From positions 43,271 through 107,270 of the forward strand of contig NZ_LSRS01000005.1 in assembly GCF_009932395.1 (NCBI RefSeq): a stretch of DNA of 64,000 nt, written 5' to 3'. This document shows positions 1-6,908 of this stretch, in pieces. The notes beneath the pieces were generated by a model. The model ran no database searches. It was given only the letters and a program-made list of their open reading frames with translations, and was not told where the DNA came from. A program made the translations under genes and the position numbers. This DNA comes from Sporotomaculum syntrophicum (GTDB lineage: Bacteria > Bacillota > Desulfotomaculia > Desulfotomaculales > Desulfallaceae). How positions within the stretch are numbered: position 1 is the stretch's first letter; every line of letters begins with the position of its first letter.

Positions 1-1
1 G

Positions 2-787
2 GAAATCTTAGCAAGCGACCTGTTCATAGAACAAAAAGGAATACGTTCACTGGTGGACAAAGATGCCCGAGTAGGACGCAAAAGCAAGACCCATTCCTTT
101 TACGGCTACAAGGCAGAAATCTGCCAAACTACCGATGGTAGTTTAATAACCAGTGTTACTGTAGACCCAGGCTCTTATGTTGATGGCAGCAATTTTAAAG
201 ACCACCTTGAGGAAGCCCTAAAAGCCGGTCTGACCGTGACCGGAGTATATGGAGATAAAGCCTATTTCCGGCCCGACATCCTTAATCTGATTAAGGAAAA
301 AGAAGCTTCAGCCTATATACCGGTAAGTGCCAGTACATACAAAATAGACGAAGATTTGTTCAGCTACAATAAAGACAGCGATCAATGGTTTTGTGTCATG
401 GGAAATGAAACGGTAAAAGTAAAAGCCAAAACCCGTGAACGATATGGCAAAAAAGAGAAGTTGTTGGAATACAGCTTTGAGCGTGAGCGCTGCCGTAATT
501 GTTCTCACCGAACTGAATGCATAGGCAAAAGTACGAGAATAGCTAGACTACTGAGAGTCAGTGTAAATACTCCTGAATTATATGAGTACAGTCAAAGAGC
601 TAGAACCCCGGAATTCCTTGCAGAATACCGCAAGCGAGCGAAAATTGAACCCAAAAATGCAGAATTAAAAAGATTCCATGGATTGGACCGGGCCAAAGGC
701 TACGGTCTAAAAAGTGTGCGCATTCAGGCAAAATTAACGGTCCTGGCGGTAAACTTGAAGCGGATAGCCAATATGGTATCCGCTTAA
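2..787 (+). CDS. IS1182-type transposase, 3' part (runs off window start)
   Basis: This is the C-terminal part of a DDE transposase of the IS1182 type. The reading frame is open back to the first bases, so the N-terminus lies outside the window; the first possible internal start is a GTG at 53. Visible family features are the G-D-K-A-Y block after the second beta-strand region (around 240-260), a Cys cluster (C-x2-C-x5-C, near 488-520), and the basic C-terminal stretch ending in a hydrophobic helix that is typical of these transposases. The stop at 785-787 is followed by about 150 bp of AT-rich sequence that probably contains the right end of the element. The visible part has no internal stop. 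Whether the element is complete cannot be judged. IS1182 family membership is recognition from memory rather than a search. Confidence 0.8.
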   Translation, partial: EILASDLFIEQKGIRSLVDKDARVGRKSKTHSFYGYKAEICQTTDGSLITSVTVDPGSYVDGSNFKDHLEEALKAGLTVTGVYGDKAYFRPDILNLIKEKEASAYIPVSASTYKIDEDLFSYNKDSDQWFCVMGNETVKVKAKTRERYGKKEKLLEYSFERERCRNCSHRTECIGKSTRIARLLRVSVNTPELYEYSQRARTPEFLAEYRKRAKIEPKNAELKRFHGLDRAKGYGLKSVRIQAKLTVLAVNLKRIANMVSA

Positions 788-965
788 AAAGGTTTTGATG
801 CGCTTTTTTTGTATTTTTCAGACCGTTGGTTGCTGATTAATTTACATTATTTGTTTGGGGTAGGCGCTAAACCGACTTAAAAAAGGTACTTTTTCAGTGG
901 TCTCGGACGGTTCTTTTGTGTCAAAATGAGAGACAGGTAGGATTTGAGTAAAGGGGCATGAATAA

Positions 966-1100
966 ATGCCCAGGAAGCCAAGAGGGAAGAGTGAAACATC
1001 AATCTACTATATTATGATGCGAGGAATCAGTCAGCAAGATATTTTCCATGAAGAATATGATTTTTTGAAGTACTTGGAAACCGTAAAGAATTATAATTGA
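966..1100 (+). pseudogene. RAYT (REP-associated tyrosine transposase) N-terminal fragment
   Basis: A 44-codon frame starts MPRKPRGKSETS and continues through YYIMMRGISQQDIF to a TGA. This is the conserved beginning of Y1 transposases of the IS200-like/RAYT group (MPRxxR...(H/Y)(V/I)MxRG). Full-length relatives are roughly 200-300 aa, and the catalytic HUH and Tyr motifs are missing here. The fragment is therefore a dead remnant. No REP repeats are obvious around it. Confidence 0.6.
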
Positions 1101-1182
1101 CAGGCTAAGTAAGAGCCAATCAAGGCATCCATAACCAGGAAACCGGTAACGGCTTTACTTCCTCAGAAACCTCGAGATTACT

Positions 1183-1224
1183 CATCCGGACCAAGTCTTG
1201 GGCATAGATATTACTTACATTTGA
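1183..1224 (+). pseudogene. IS3-type integrase-core scrap
   Basis: Fourteen codons read HPDQVLGIDITYI then stop. This is the signature around the first catalytic Asp of IS3-family OrfB proteins (N-P-x-x-x-W-G-x-D-I-T-Y). Nothing else of the gene is recognisable. It is a small relic among the other broken mobile elements and has no function. Confidence 0.45.
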
Positions 1225-1298
1225 AAGCTTACCTCAACTTTTTGACAAGAGAAATGTAGAAGTCATGAAAAAAGATTACGTTACCTGGAAACCGTAAC

Positions 1299-1616
1299 CT
1301 AAACATATTTTTCATAATCCATTGCCCCGTAAAATACCCGCATAACGACCACAGTTTTATTCTCTTCATCAACAGAGTAAAGTACAACATATTTATGAAT
1401 GACCAACCTCCGATACCCTTTGTGTCTTAATATCGCATTTTGCGAGTATTGACAGCGATAGGGGAAGTCACATAAGGATAAAATTGCCGTTTCAATATCA
1501 TCCAGGAGAGTATCTGCTGCTTGTGGTGCAACCAGGTTATTGGTAATGTAATAATAAATCTGATCTAAATCGTGCGCAGCTGCCGGTGTAATTTTAAGCT
1601 GAAATCTATCTTCCAT
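1299..1616 (-). CDS. ParE/RelE-family toxin
   Basis: This 105-aa protein has the ParE/RelE fold signature: an N-terminal strand followed by A-x2-D-L-D-Q-I-x2-Y-I (residues about 14-24), the central R-x4-G-Y-R-R-L (about 64-71), and C-terminal V-x3-V-F-Y-G (about 92-97). Such proteins act as gyrase poisons (ParE) or ribosome-dependent mRNases (RelE); the sequence alone does not say which. It overlaps the upstream antitoxin gene by 11 bp, which is the usual toxin-antitoxin arrangement with the antitoxin translated first. It appears intact. It probably stabilises this IS-rich region or acts in stress; that part is inference. Confidence 0.85.
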   Translation of the reverse strand: MEDRFQLKITPAAAHDLDQIYYYITNNLVAPQAADTLLDDIETAILSLCDFPYRCQYSQNAILRHKGYRRLVIHKYVVLYSVDEENKTVVVMRVFYGAMDYEKYV

Positions 1617-1866
1617 ATTTTTTTCTCAGTTTGGCAAGCACTTTTTGCCCATCTAACAATTCACTATCTTGAACTTGTTTTTCTGCCAAAGCCAATTTCT
1701 TATACACATCGGCCAGGGCCATCTCACGCTCGTAGGTTTCAATGCTCATTACTACCAGGTCGCCATATCCATTCTTGGTGATAAATATCGGTTCGTCTTT
1801 ACTATGGCATAACTCTGATATCTCGTTTGTATTGCGCAAGTCCGTTATTGGTCTTATTTGCGGCAT
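1606..1866 (-). CDS. Phd/YefM-family antitoxin
   Basis: This 86-aa protein starts MPQIRPITDLRN, the classic opening of Phd/YefM antitoxins. It continues with PIFITKNGYGDLVVMS (about 27-42), the conserved central DNA-binding/dimer strand. The C-terminal half is helical and charged and would wrap the toxin. I chose the ATG at 1866 over a GTG at 1875 because an AGGTGG Shine-Dalgarno sits 5 nt before the ATG. It overlaps the toxin gene by 11 bp. Antitoxins of this family repress their own operon by binding palindromes; a suitable palindrome lies at 1878-1913. Confidence 0.85.
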   Translation of the reverse strand: MPQIRPITDLRNTNEISELCHSKDEPIFITKNGYGDLVVMSIETYEREMALADVYKKLALAEKQVQDSELLDGQKVLAKLRKKYGR

Positions 1867-1877
1867 TATGACCACCT

Positions 1878-1913
1878 CACATAATTATGTTGCAATAATA
1901 TCATAATTATGTG
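1878..1913. promoter_or_regulatory. Palindromic operator of the toxin-antitoxin operon
   Basis: Two 12-nt arms, CACATAATTATG (1878-1889) and CATAATTATGTG (1902-1913), form a perfect inverted repeat with a 12-nt spacer. Each arm also contains its own 10-nt palindrome CATAATTATG. The site lies directly upstream of the antitoxin start, with the first arm touching the Shine-Dalgarno. It is best explained as the two-site operator for Phd/YefM autorepression; the operator role is inferred. Confidence 0.65.
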
Positions 1914-2121
1914 CGTAGGGCAAGGTGAACCAAATATTATAATCTTTTATATATTTTATATAAAAAACGGCAATCAACGCCATGACCACTTTCTGTACCT
2001 TGTTTCATCATGAAAATACACTTTGAGTAATATTTTGAGATAGAACCAGCAGTGTACTAAGTTAGAACCACATTGTTTTGTCTGAAAAACCACTGTGTTC
2101 TTCCGAATAACCACCGTCAGT

Positions 2122-2634
2122 CTATACCGATTTAACCAAGCAACGAACTCCAGTTCCTTTTCTACCCGATTTCAAGCAGGCATTGTCTGGTTTGCATAGC
2201 GCTTTGCTGTGGTCTCCTGATGCCCATTGGTTGATAAGCCCAGGCTCCATAATAAAAGGTCTACACATAGAGATATAATCTACTTCTTCGTTCTCTACGA
2301 GCTTTTCAGCTAGCTCATAGGAACGTATTCCCCCCACCAGAATAAGCGTAATGCGTATTTCACGTTTGAAGGCACGGGCTTCATTTCTATAATAGTCCTC
2401 TTTTTCCAGCGAATTAATCCCTGTCCTGCTGGATTCAATAGCATCAACACCAGCGTTGGCGAGTCTGTGTGCAACCTGAAGAGAATCGTCCACATTTAAA
2501 CCATTTTCAATATAATCCTGACAGTTGAGTTTTACCAAAATAGGATACTTATTCACAACGGTTCTTCGCATCGCTTGTATATCTTGATTTAAGATGTTGC
2601 AGGTTTTTGAAAAAGTTATCATATTGGCCATCAA
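2122..2634 (-). pseudogene. Old yellow enzyme family oxidoreductase, truncated
   Basis: The frame matches the second half of the FMN-binding TIM barrel of NADH:flavin oxidoreductases: YPILVKLNCQDY (strand 5), ANAGVDAIESS (strand 6), LILVGGIRSYELAEKL (strand 7, phosphate binding) and VDYISMCRPFIMEPGL (strand 8). It then has a Cys-rich tail with three Cys. Complete relatives are at least 350 aa, so about half the barrel, including the N-terminal substrate and FMN residues, is missing. The 5' end abuts the IS21 remnant at 2655, so a mobile-element insertion or deletion probably removed it. It is not expected to be active. Confidence 0.7.
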
Positions 2635-2654
2635 ACTGCTCGGACAACTTGCTT

Positions 2655-3213
2655 CTAGTTATGGTATGTTCCCAATGGTACTGAATAACAGTTGCTTTCG
2701 TACAGAACAGTGTTGTCTTTACGTACTGCACGGGTTATACTAGCGCTACAGGTATTAGAATCTGTAAAGGGTACTGGCCGTAGGTGTTCGCGTTCTACTT
2801 CAAACACTTGGGCCGGTACTTTTTTGTAGTTCCATGTACCTTGGCATTGCCGGTTCTGCTTAGCCAGGCTTCAAAGCTTTGATTGAGCAGGTCAATTCCC
2901 ATAAAATATCGGTTGGGCAGAAAGTTGTTTTTAATGTATTTCACAACCGATTCAATCCGGCCTTTGCTCTCGGGGTCTGCCTTTCTGCATAAAAAGATTT
3001 TTAGCTGTTCTGCTTGCTTGAATTTCTCAAATTCATAAGTATAGATAATATCTCCGTGGCTTTTGCGAATATTCTCCGTAGCTTTGACATACTCACCAGG
3101 TGGCATATCCCAGTATTTACGTACTGTATTTCGGCTGATCTGTAGATATTTGGCTACTTTTCGCTTGCTAAATCCCTGCTGTTTAATTGTTGAATATTAC
3201 TGTACATATCCAT
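2655..3213 (-). pseudogene. IS21-family IstA transposase remnant
   Basis: Pieces of IstA are readable in different frames on the minus strand. The 5' piece, with the HTH segment FSKRKVAKYLQISRNTVRKYW, is out of frame with the initial codons. The middle frame (3106-2795) carries the conserved ADPESKGRIESVVKYIKNNF and the WLSRTGNAKVHGTTKK block. After another shift, VPAQVFEVEREHLRP and a final NCYSVPLGTYH run to a TAG at 2655. Most of the integrase core, with its first two catalytic Asp residues, is deleted between the HTH and the GKxE block. No istB is present. At least two frameshifts and one deletion make this a dead element. Confidence 0.75.
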
Positions 3214-3691
3214 TCCCTTCATTCACGTGCCGCCTTTCATGCTGTTATAGCCTTAACTATTATCTCAAAAAGGTCAGGCCTATTTTTATTCATGATGAAG
3301 GTGGTGGGTCAATTTCTGGCCAGAACTTGCTCTATTTGTGGCCAATAGTTGATCAGTACTTATGTCCGAATTTGGATCAATTTATTTTACCATTCACAGG
3401 TGTTCATGACGGTCTTCTCTATAATTCCTAACTTGTTTTTATGTAGGCTTTTTTTAGAACACATACTTATCTCGTAATTTTACAAAATTTAACCCTATAA
3501 TTCTATCATTAGTAACCATGAAATATAGTATTTTTTAAAATCTCGACCAGTTTTGACAAATTTTTATTATTATAAAGTATACAATAGATTTATTAAATAT
3601 TTTAGCGTATGAGAGGTTAACAGCCCTTTTTATTAGGTAAAAATATCATTTTAGGTTAACGTTTTGGTCGAAAGAGATAATGGAGGCGGCT
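3214..3691. other. Non-coding remnant with IS21-type terminal repeats
   Basis: No gene is supported here. At 3305-3400 short related motifs recur in both orientations: GGTCAATTTCTGGCCA (3307-3322), its inverted relative ending TTGATCA (near 3340-3355) and GGATCAATTTA (near 3375). Multiple terminal binding repeats of this kind are found at the ends of IS21 elements, so this is probably the left end that went with the broken istA. The remainder (3430-3691) is AT-rich with no recognisable feature. Confidence 0.4.
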
Positions 3692-3758
3692 TGAACTCCT
3701 AAAATTGGAGAATATACACTTAAGACTTAAGCTTATATAGAATACAACATTTTATCTT

Positions 3759-3909
3759 GGGCAGCCGCCCTTGACATGGGGGCCCCTGGTGTCCGTGTTT
3801 CTTAGGGCCGACCAGGGCCCGCTGCAGCTAATGCTTTTGCGGCCCTTTGCCAAAGGCAGGCTAACACGGACACCCTCCCCATGTAAAGGGTCTGCGATGA
3901 ACGGCTGCT
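3759..3909. repeat. Long GC-rich hairpin downstream of outer IS orfB
   Basis: About 150 nt fold back on themselves. GCAGCCG (3761-3767) pairs with CGGCTGC (3902-3908). CCCTTGACATGGGG (3768-3781) pairs with CCCCATGTAAAGGG (3877-3890). GGTGTCCGTGTT (3788-3799) pairs with AACACGGACACC (3863-3874), and AGGGCCG (3804-3810) pairs with CGGCCCT (3840-3846). Small internal loops separate the stems. The segment is far more GC-rich than its surroundings. It sits between the orfB stop and the left end of the IS. Function unknown. Confidence 0.7.
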
Positions 3910-4801
3910 AGGCGACCATCTTCTTCACTGATATCTGAATCTGGTTACTCATAACAGCTTTATAATATTTAGCAGGTGCAATGTGCCCAATGCTGCCATG
4001 CCTACGATGATTGTTGTAATAATCCATATATTCACTGATGACTCTGTATGCATCTGTAAAACTGGTAAACTCATTTCTGCTATAGCATTCATTTTCTAAA
4101 ATAGAATGAAAGGACTCAATATAGGCGTTCATATTAGGGCTTTTAACGGGGATCCTTTCGTGAGTTAATTTCCATTTCCAGCATGTTTCTTCAAATTTTT
4201 TAGCTATAAACTGTGGGCCGTTATCGGTCCTTATTATCGGAAGTTCCATGCCGGGCTTCAAGCCACGTTTATTAAGCGAATTTATAAGTACTGCACAGGC
4301 ATCCTTGGCTGTAGCGCTTAATCCAAGATGATAGTCAATTACTGAGCGGTCATAAACGTCTATAAGTGATAACTGGAAAAAGAATCTGTCCATACCCTCA
4401 ATATAGCCATACTTTAGATCCATTTGCCAGTGTTGGTTCGGGGCAGTTACTTCCTCTCGCTTTGCCAGCTTTATCGGGCGGTTTAGGTATATTTTTCTCT
4501 GAGGGCGCAATACATTAAGTTCTTTACAGAGCCTATATGTTTTCTTGTGGTTTATGACAAGCTGGTAATCTTCTTTCAGGGTTGCGTTGATTTTTTTATA
4601 ACCATAAGGGAAACCATCCCCGGTAACTATTTCTTTAATGTATTGCTTAATCAATTCGTTAGAAATTTGTTCACCTTTTAGGTTTAGTGAGTACTTTGAT
4701 ATCTGACGCCCCGGTTTATTTTGGGGTAATTCCTTAACGGCAGTTTTAGTTTCTTTGATTTTATTATAGTAGGTGGATGAAGCCAGGCCGACAGAGCTAA
4801 G
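3908..4801 (-). pseudogene. Outer IS3 orfB transposase, main fragment
   Basis: This is the C-terminal 95% of an IS3-family OrfB. It begins with VLSSVGLASSTYY, the usual N-terminal helix, contains HTH_21-like sequence, and carries the DDE integrase core: D in QMDLKYGY, D in RTDNGPQF and E in YIESFHS. It ends with the typical HGSIGHIAPAKYY block. The frame was cut after codon Leu (CTT) by the inner IS. The apparent open frame running to 4843 reads into the inner element and is not the native start. The missing N-terminal codons lie at 6450-6530. Removing the inner element and one AAG copy restores SLVLSSVGLASS in frame, so this gene was intact before the insertion. Confidence 0.85.
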
Positions 4802-5009
4802 TACAATGGACCCCAATGTCAAGACACGATTTTTTAAATTCAAAGCGACACCGGGTTCAACATAAAAAACTTTCTGACTGAATGTTGCGATAAGTTAAAA
4901 TGGTGAGGTTATGCATTTCACATTAATTATAAAAATGGCGGTCTCCAGAGGGAGGGGGAAACCCATTCACAGCACTTAGCCGCCGCTTGCGGTCGGAGCG
5001 AAGCGGAGA

Positions 5010-5116
5010 GTCTTGACTCCATGTGCTAGGATTAATAAACCCGACCGTAGGCAATTGATTATTTGGCGTATATCCGTCGGTCGGGTTACCCATTAAACAG
5101 CACATGGAGACAAGAC
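5010..5116. repeat. Long two-stem hairpin in the inner IS
   Basis: GTCTTGACTCCATGTGCT (5010-5027) pairs with AGCACATGGAGACAAGAC (5099-5116) with one mismatch in 18. Inside it, ACCCGACCG (5039-5047) pairs perfectly with CGGTCGGGT (5078-5086). The hairpin lies downstream of orfB and upstream of the left inverted repeat. A 70-codon open frame crosses this stretch on the minus strand but has no ribosome site and follows the palindrome, so I do not call it a gene. Confidence 0.75.
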
Positions 5117-5190
5117 CGGCGTCATTTTTGTTCACATCAGGTGGCTCAATAAATTGGCCATTTGTTTAATCTCTGTTTCAATACATTTGG

Positions 5191-6057
5191 TTATGCAGAT
5201 TGCTGCGGTAAGTTAGTTGTAGCATAATAAACACTTGCTGGAGTCTTTTTGCCGATAGATGTGTGTCGACGCTCGAAATTGTAATAACGCATAAAAGTAG
5301 CAATACCTTGGCGGAGAGCACTGGGGGTTTCGTAGTTCTTTAGGTAAATATCTTCCCATTTAATAGTTCTCCAAAAGCGCTCTGTAATGGCGTTATCCAG
5401 GGCTCTACCTTTACCGTCCATGCTAATTTTGATGCCATATTTTTTGAGCGTATTTATATAATCAGGGCTGGTAAATTGGCTACCTTGATCCGAATTTAAT
5501 ATAATAGGGGCTCCGTGCGTTTCGATGGCTTTGTTTACCGCCTTAATGACAAATTCCTTATTCATCGTATCAGAGAGCTCATATCCAACAATCATCCTGG
5601 AATACCAGTCAATGATGGCAACCAGGTACATCCAACGGCCTTGCATGGCACAATACGTAATGTCGATTCCCCAGACATGATTAGGATGGGCCGGTTTGAC
5701 ATTGCGAAGCAGATATGGGTACACATACTGAGCTCTATTGCGTTTGCTGAGGTTGGGACCGGGGTAAATAACCCGTATTCCCATTTCCCGCATATATCGT
5801 TGAATGCGTTTGCGATTGACCTTGTAATCTATGTCATCCATGTTATTAATGTCGTCAACAATCCGTCTGGAGCCTTTAAACGGGTGCCGCGTGTGGATCT
5901 TGTCAATCAGGTGCTTAATCTCCACTTCGTGTTTAGACACATTTTGGGCAGTCCAGTATAGACCTGTTCGGTTTAAGGATAATAGCCCGGCCTGAGCTTT
6001 TATGGTTAAATGTGAATCTGAGATACCCCAATCCACCATAGCTTTGCGTTCATTCAC
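5191..6057 (-). CDS. IS3-family transposase OrfB (inner IS)
   Basis: This is a 288-aa integrase-type transposase. An HTH_21 region (residues about 45-95) is followed by the rve core with catalytic D in HVWGIDITYC, D in ILNSDQGSQF and E in NAITERFWRT, then the terminal RRHTSIGKKTPASVYY. It overlaps orfA by 8 nt and lacks its own good ribosome site at the GTG. It is therefore almost certainly made as an OrfAB fusion by -1 frameshifting at the A9 run (6071-6079), which reads K-K-N-L-A-V in the shifted frame. It appears intact. Confidence 0.9.
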   Translation of the reverse strand: MNERKAMVDWGISDSHLTIKAQAGLLSLNRTGLYWTAQNVSKHEVEIKHLIDKIHTRHPFKGSRRIVDDINNMDDIDYKVNRKRIQRYMREMGIRVIYPGPNLSKRNRAQYVYPYLLRNVKPAHPNHVWGIDITYCAMQGRWMYLVAIIDWYSRMIVGYELSDTMNKEFVIKAVNKAIETHGAPIILNSDQGSQFTSPDYINTLKKYGIKISMDGKGRALDNAITERFWRTIKWEDIYLKNYETPSALRQGIATFMRYYNFERRHTSIGKKTPASVYYATTNLPQQSA

Positions 6058-6358
6058 GGGGTATGATACCGCCAGATTTTTTTTTAAGCCAATCCAATTG
6101 TGTTGTTAGACGGCCGACTTGTGCGTATAAGTTTTCAATGGTTTCCTCTTGTTGGCGCTTTTCTTGAGCAGCAGCCTTAGCATTTTTAGAGGTAGCGAAT
6201 ACCTTGTCAGCGCCTTCTAAGAGCTCTTTCTTCCAGCGGTGAATTACACTGACATGTACTCCGTATTCCGAGGCGATTTCGCCAATATGACGTTCCTCTT
6301 TTAAGGTTTCTAAAACTATCTGTAATTTCTGCTCCGGTGACCACTGTTTTTTTTGCAT
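6050..6358 (-). CDS. IS3-family OrfA (inner IS)
   Basis: This 102-aa HTH_8-type DNA-binding protein contains YGVHVSVIHRWKKELL (about 29-44), the recognition helix, followed by a leucine-zipper-like segment (about 70-92) used for multimerisation. Near the end, codons for K-K-K in a run of nine A form the slippage site that lets ribosomes enter orfB. It starts at ATG 6358 after an AAAGGAG-like site. OrfA alone usually acts as a regulator or targeting subunit of transposition. Confidence 0.88.
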   Translation of the reverse strand: MQKKQWSPEQKLQIVLETLKEERHIGEIASEYGVHVSVIHRWKKELLEGADKVFATSKNAKAAAQEKRQQEETIENLYAQVGRLTTQLDWLKKKSGGIIPRE

Positions 6359-6449
6359 GGGATATACTCCTTTCGCTTAGTTAGTTTAATTCGAGATTAG
6401 TGTCGCTTATCCCCTGCAAAATCGTGTCGCATTTCCTGGGTCCATTATA

Positions 6450-6530
6450 AAGGACCAGAGAAGCTTTATAGCCCTTATCTATCCACCTTTTAGCTATAGC
6501 GACTCTGTCGGCTACCGAGGGTTTTGAATG
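6450..6530 (-). pseudogene. Outer IS3 orfB, N-terminal fragment
   Basis: In the -1 frame relative to orfA, codons read SKPSVADRVAIAKRWIDKG and then YKASLVL before the inner IS begins. This is the usual start of an OrfB helix region and it joins exactly to VLSSVGLASS at 4801 once one AAG copy is removed. It is part of the same broken gene as 3908-4801. Confidence 0.7.
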
Positions 6531-6823
6531 TCTCTTAACTCTCTTAAAATAGCCAACTCAAGCTCTTTATCAGCAAGAAGACGTTTTAGCCTGTCATTCT
6601 CAGTACTAATTTCTTTAAGCTGTTTTTCCATAGCTTTTTGACGTTCATCTTTTGCTTTTGGCAGTGTCTTTACGGAGCCGTTTTTTCGATATTTACTTAA
6701 CCAAGTATGAATAGTATTAGCTGACATTTCATGCCTGCGGGCTACCAAGGCAACATTACCTGTTTCTTGACATTCTTTTATAATTAATTCTTTAAATTCA
6801 TGACTATATTGCTTGTTTCTCAT
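6512..6823 (-). CDS. IS3-family OrfA (outer IS)
   Basis: This 103-aa HTH protein contains VARRHEMSANTIHTWLSKYR (about 26-45), followed by a coiled-coil leucine-zipper region from about 60 to 98 (KEISTENDRLKRLLADKELE). It is intact and starts at ATG 6823 with a GGGGGTAGG-type ribosome site. Its partner orfB is interrupted, so it can no longer make an active OrfAB transposase. It could still bind the element's own ends. Confidence 0.85.
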   Translation of the reverse strand: MRNKQYSHEFKELIIKECQETGNVALVARRHEMSANTIHTWLSKYRKNGSVKTLPKAKDERQKAMEKQLKEISTENDRLKRLLADKELELAILRELRDIQNPR

Positions 6824-6908
6824 TAGAACCTACCCCCTGATAATATATTAATATATTACACGTACTTTCTCCAAATCTATTAGGGGGCTATATAGGAGGC
6901 TGTTGTTG

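Larger units (their letters stand above)
4802..6449 (-). mobile_element. Complete IS3-family element (inner, nested)
   Basis: This 1648-bp element carries orfA (6050-6358) and orfB (5191-6057) on the minus strand. Its ends are inverted: TACAATGGACCC at 4802 and, on the other strand from 6449, TATAATGGACCC. The repeat continues through GACACGATTTT to AAGCGACAC over roughly 50 nt. It is flanked by a 3-bp direct repeat AAG (4799-4801 and 6450-6452), the expected target duplication for IS3 elements. The target was orfB of another IS3-family element. Both reading frames are intact, so the copy may still be mobile. Nearly 390 bp beyond orfB are non-coding and contain a long hairpin. Confidence 0.88.
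3692..6889 (-). mobile_element. IS3-family element (outer), interrupted by a second IS
   Basis: The element reads on the minus strand: orfA (6512-6823), then orfB, which starts in the -1 frame near 6530, is broken at 6449/4802 and resumes to 3908. The ends are set by an imperfect inverted repeat: TGAACTCCTAAAATTGGAG at 3692-3710 against the reverse complement of the sequence ending at 6889 (AGCCCCCTAATAGATTTGGAG). Both continue into TACxCxTAA-like sequence. Without the 1651 bp of inner element plus duplicated target, it would be about 1.55 kb, normal for IS3 plus a 200-bp non-coding tail. That tail holds the long hairpin at 3759-3909. The end positions are accurate only to a few bases. Confidence 0.65.

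Noticed and set aside
3063-3431. 122-codon plus-strand frame over the IS21 remnant
   Set aside because: It is antisense to the istA remnant and runs into its terminal repeats; no ribosome site.
4923-5135. 70-codon open frame on the minus strand inside the inner IS
   Set aside because: It has no ribosome site and simply follows the long palindrome, whose arms give the repeated residues.
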